A stretch of 26,078 nucleotides of DNA from a virus. Below are positions 24,249-26,078 of the stretch, piece after piece. The stretch spans positions 1-26,078 of the IMG/VR virus record IMGVR_UViG_3300037247_001015. One strand, given 5' to 3'. Both the position numbers and the translations under genes were made by a program. How positions within the stretch are numbered: the stretch's first letter is position 1; each line of letters starts with the position of its first letter. The notes beneath the pieces are model-generated. The model worked only from the letters and a program-made list of their open reading frames with translations. It was not told the DNA's origin and did not search any database.

Positions 24249-24661
24249 TTGATCTTCTCACGGAAGACCTGAAGCGAGACGAGGGGTTTGTCTCCCACGC
24301 CTACCAGGACAGCGAGGGCTACTGGACTATCGGATATGGTCGATTGATCGACGAACGGCTTAGAGGCGGGATTGGCGATGACGAAGCCGAATATCTGCTT
24401 GAGAATGATATCCGCCAATCCATGACCGACCTTGATTACGCCCTGACGTGGTGGCGTGCCCTTCCAGAGCCCTCACAGCGCGGCCTGGTCAATATGTGCT
24501 TCAACCTGGGGCTACCCCGCCTCTTGAGCTTCAAGAAGATGCTGGCCGCCTTGGAGGCCGGTGACAGGGGCAAGGCTGCCATGGAGTGCCTAGATTCTAA
24601 ATGGTCTCGGCAGGTAGGCGAGCGGTTGCGGCGTATCGCTGCGTTGTATCGAAACGACTGA
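24245..24661 (+). CDS. Endolysin, T4-type lysozyme (GH24)
   Basis: 138 aa from GTG 24245, preceded by GGAGG (24234-24238) at 6-base spacing; an in-frame start at 24176 would lie far inside the previous gene. The GH24 catalytic triad is visible: E13 in KRDEGF, D22 in YQDSEG and T28 in WTIGYG, with the same spacing as E11/D20/T26 of T4 lysozyme. Further landmarks are the IGYGRLIDERL helix and LVNMCFNLGLPRLLSFKKML. It cleaves the MurNAc-GlcNAc bond of peptidoglycan. No signal peptide or SAR-type N-terminal TM is present, so it should accumulate in the cytoplasm and need a holin. Length is near the family minimum but complete, ending WSRQVGERLRRIAALYRND. Confidence 0.93.
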   Translation: MIDLLTEDLKRDEGFVSHAYQDSEGYWTIGYGRLIDERLRGGIGDDEAEYLLENDIRQSMTDLDYALTWWRALPEPSQRGLVNMCFNLGLPRLLSFKKMLAALEAGDRGKAAMECLDSKWSRQVGERLRRIAALYRND

Positions 24662-24673
24662 AGGAGTAAACTG

Positions 24674-24850
24674 ATGATTACCAAACTTATCAACCGCCTG
24701 AAGGAGCCGAGCACCTATGCGGGACTGTCCGGCATGGCACTTCTAGGGCTGGGCTGGACTCCGGACGAATTCAAGGTCTGGATTGGGGCCGTGGCTGGGC
24801 TGTTTGCCTTCCTGTCCATTATTTTGAAAGAGATTGGAGCGGAAGCATGA
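24674..24850 (+). CDS. Holin-like small membrane protein
   Basis: 58 aa from ATG 24674 with AAGGAG (24661-24666) 7 bases before it. The start (MITKLINRLKEPSTYAGLSG) is of a type common in small phage holins (R.L.EPSTYAG..). Two hydrophobic stretches follow, about 16-28 (GLSGMALLGLGW) and 36-50 (VWIGAVAGLFAFLSIIL), separated by a turn with PDE, giving a two-TM hairpin with a charged KEIGAEA end. It directly follows the lysozyme. Best candidate for the holin that releases the endolysin. Confidence 0.75.
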   Translation: MITKLINRLKEPSTYAGLSGMALLGLGWTPDEFKVWIGAVAGLFAFLSIILKEIGAEA

Positions 24851-24945
24851 AGAAACATGGCGGGACTGGTCCTCATGGACGGGTGGTTGACTACCTGAAA
24901 TGCTACTTGTCTTCGTCTAGGATCGCATCAATGAGGTTATCTTGA
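24847..24945 (+). CDS. Possible very short peptide
   Basis: A 32-aa ORF starting at ATG 24847, overlapping the stop of the holin-like gene (ATGA). It reads MKKHGGTGPHGRVVDYLKCY and then LSSSRIASMRLS. The coupled start is suggestive, but the peptide resembles nothing known to me and may be a decayed remnant. Low confidence. Confidence 0.25.
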   Translation: MKKHGGTGPHGRVVDYLKCYLSSSRIASMRLS

Positions 24946-25270
24946 ATCACCAGCTTGATAATTCGAGTTACCAGAATTGCTACGGTTACCTTACGTCTGT
25001 GGGCCTCAGCATAAAAGACACTGGCGCACTGCCGGCGGCAGGCGCCCCGCTAGTTCGCTCGTGTAGAACGCTTTGCGACTCTTATATGGCAGATTCATTG
25101 TTACCTCACTTAAGTTGCTGCGGGCCGGACGCTACCCCGGCTATTGCCCGTAACGTGGGCAAATCGGGCGAGCTGGGAACCCCCACTCCACCGCCATGCG
25201 GTTCTCCGCAAGCGAGCGTGGCAGCTTTCCACGCCTCCGCAGCACCGCATTGTAACACAGAGGAAAGCCT
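24946..25270 (+). other. Gene-poor gap with strong hairpins, possible structured RNA
   Basis: About 325 bases with no convincing gene; the single open frame across it (from 24942) codes for an implausible Cys- and Pro-rich sequence. Several inverted repeats are visible. The strongest is GGCGC(A)CTGCC / GGCAGGCGCC at 25023-25046: ten base pairs with one bulged A and a GGC loop. Weaker ones are GCCC/GGGC near 25146-25160, GCGG/CCGC at 25198-25209, and GCGTGG/CCACGC at 25216-25234. None is followed by a T-run, so they are not ordinary terminators. No tRNA or convincing promoter found. The gap ends in the ribosome binding site of the lipoprotein gene. Confidence 0.4.
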
Positions 25271-25630
25271 ATGACCATCTGGAAACCCATCATCCTGCTG
25301 CTGTTCCTGGGGGCCTGCACGCCCAGCCAACTCTACACGACATTCGAGGAAGCTGGTGCGGCCGGGAAAGCCTATGTGAACGAGCAGATCATGGTCCGGC
25401 AGGATTACCGCGGAAAGAAACGTGTGGCGGTGGACGCCGAATACCGGGCTGAGATGCGTTCCGCCGATGAAGCCGAGCGAGCCGGGAAAATGGAGAAAGC
25501 CAAGGAGCATTGGGCCGCCGCCCGCGCGGTTATCGACCAGAACATGCCGGACTTGAAGGCGGCGAAGGAAAAGCTCAAGGACTTCTTCGAACCGGCCAAG
25601 ACCGACCCGAGCATCAAGCCCGCCGAATGA
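25271..25630 (+). CDS. Small lipoprotein, spanin-like candidate
   Basis: 119 aa from ATG 25271 with GAGGAAAG just upstream. The N-terminus MTIWKPIILLLFLGACTPSQ is a lipoprotein signal peptide with lipobox L13-G14-A15-C16; cleavage before C16 would leave a lipid-anchored protein with T at +2, compatible with outer-membrane sorting. The mature part is mostly charged helix, especially 60-105 (RAEMRSADEAERAGKMEKAK, then KAAKEKLKDFF). Placed after endolysin and holin and overlapping a lipase gene, it could be the outer-membrane part of the spanin system, although no inner-membrane partner is seen. A superinfection-exclusion lipoprotein is another possibility. Confidence 0.75.
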   Translation: MTIWKPIILLLFLGACTPSQLYTTFEEAGAAGKAYVNEQIMVRQDYRGKKRVAVDAEYRAEMRSADEAERAGKMEKAKEHWAAARAVIDQNMPDLKAAKEKLKDFFEPAKTDPSIKPAE

Positions 25631-26078
25631 AATCCCGCTATCCTCTGGGTGATTTGGCCTGGCTTTCGGCGCTGGTGTACGAGCCTTGGCCAGAGGTAGA
25701 GCGTGAACTTAAACCCCGGGATATAAAGCTTGTCGCCACCCTGGACCACCGGGGCACACAAGCCATGCTGGTAAAAGCCCCGGCTTGGCAGGCCATTGTC
25801 TTTCGAGGTACGGAAGCATCAAAGGGCAGCATCATCGATCTATTCAGGAATCTGGCCCGCCCCTGGCCGGTTCCCTGGATGGGTCCGGGCAAGTGCCACG
25901 CCGGGTATCGGGATGCGCTGGCAGCCATTGCCTTCGAAGCCGGGGAGATGGCCAAGAAAGTACCTTCTAAGATTCCCCTCTATGTCGCCGGCCATTCCAT
26001 GGGAGCCGCGCTGGCGACCCTCTATGCGGCTTGGTATGCCCACGCTTATCCGAAATGGAAACTCGCCGCTTTAGTCAG
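25627..26078 (+). CDS. Class 3 lipase, 3'-truncated by window edge
   Basis: At least 150 aa from ATG 25627 (ATGA overlap with the lipoprotein); the frame is open to the end of the window. The pattern is that of Lipase_3 enzymes: AWQAIVFRGTEAS (about 56-68, oxyanion-loop strand), CHAGYRDAL (about 93-101) and the nucleophile elbow VAGHSMGAALATL with S124 in GHSMG. The catalytic Asp and His would lie beyond the window. No signal peptide, so it is made in the cytoplasm. Its reaction would be hydrolysis of acyl esters, perhaps membrane phospholipid or host lipid. Four-base coupling to a lipoprotein in the lysis module suggests expression with lysis genes. Family confident; role inferred. Confidence 0.85.
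   Translation, partial: MKSRYPLGDLAWLSALVYEPWPEVERELKPRDIKLVATLDHRGTQAMLVKAPAWQAIVFRGTEASKGSIIDLFRNLARPWPVPWMGPGKCHAGYRDALAAIAFEAGEMAKKVPSKIPLYVAGHSMGAALATLYAAWYAHAYPKWKLAALV

Noticed and set aside
24942-25274. Open frame of 110 codons from TTG 24942
   Set aside because: Cys/Pro-rich, no domain-like pattern, no ribosome binding site and it spans strong hairpins; treated as a non-coding gap.
1-26078. tRNA genes, CRISPR arrays, insertion sequences, att repeats
   Set aside because: No cloverleaf, regularly spaced repeats, transposase motifs or flanking direct repeats found by reading both strands.

Overview
The window reads as the late structural and lysis region of a tailed phage or prophage with a podovirus-like tail. 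All recognisable genes lie on the + strand, packed tightly with many 1-8 base overlaps at ATGA, GTGA or TAATG junctions. Most of the sequence is GC-rich. The protein families (SU10-type adaptor, tail nozzle/hub, inner-virion proteins, a giant polyvalent protein, small fibre and lysis genes) are ones I associate with phages of Alphaproteobacteria; that host call is inference. No terminase, portal, capsid, integrase, tRNA, CRISPR array or insertion sequence is visible, so free phage and prophage cannot be told apart here.

Layout. (1) 1-1756: the 3' part of a glycosyltransferase/methyltransferase fusion, a small SAP-like protein, and a head-tail adaptor. (2) 1821-9279: a more AT-rich tail-fibre/tailspike cassette with a beta-helix tailspike, a small protein, a beta-rich structural protein, a 1301-aa modular fibre with duplicated domains, and a 59-aa WTP-repeat protein. 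(3) 9289-14857: a second adaptor-like protein, the tail nozzle/hub, a tail protein, a GNAT-like protein and three inner-virion or linker proteins. (4) 14854-21573: a 2239-aa polyvalent protein. It carries a phage-typical N-terminal module, a glycine-rich hydrophobic segment, a 2H-phosphodiesterase domain resembling anti-CBASS Acb1, an N6-adenine-type DNA methyltransferase domain with an NPPF motif, and a large C-terminal structural region. A strong intrinsic terminator follows. (5) 21641-23274: a second fibre gene and its small partner, ended by tandem hairpins. (6) 23277-26078: a secreted small protein apparently needing a frameshift, an XRE-type regulator, an unknown, a lysis cassette (one-TM protein, T4-type lysozyme, holin-like protein, lipoprotein), and a class 3 lipase running off the window.

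How they work together (inference): the adaptors and nozzle build the head-tail joint, and the fibres and tailspike find and degrade host surface polysaccharide. The inner-virion proteins and polyvalent protein are probably ejected with the DNA. If so, the polyvalent protein would deliver a cyclic-nucleotide phosphodiesterase (anti-CBASS) and a DNA methyltransferase (anti-restriction) at the first moment of infection. The lysis genes, perhaps helped by the lipase, release progeny.

The strongest leads are the Acb1-like domain inside the polyvalent protein, a gene whose signal peptide is written across two terminator-like hairpins in a shifted frame, an out-of-frame ORF with an excellent ribosome binding site nested in the polyvalent gene, a conserved fibre N-terminus without a canonical start codon, and a lipase in the lysis module.
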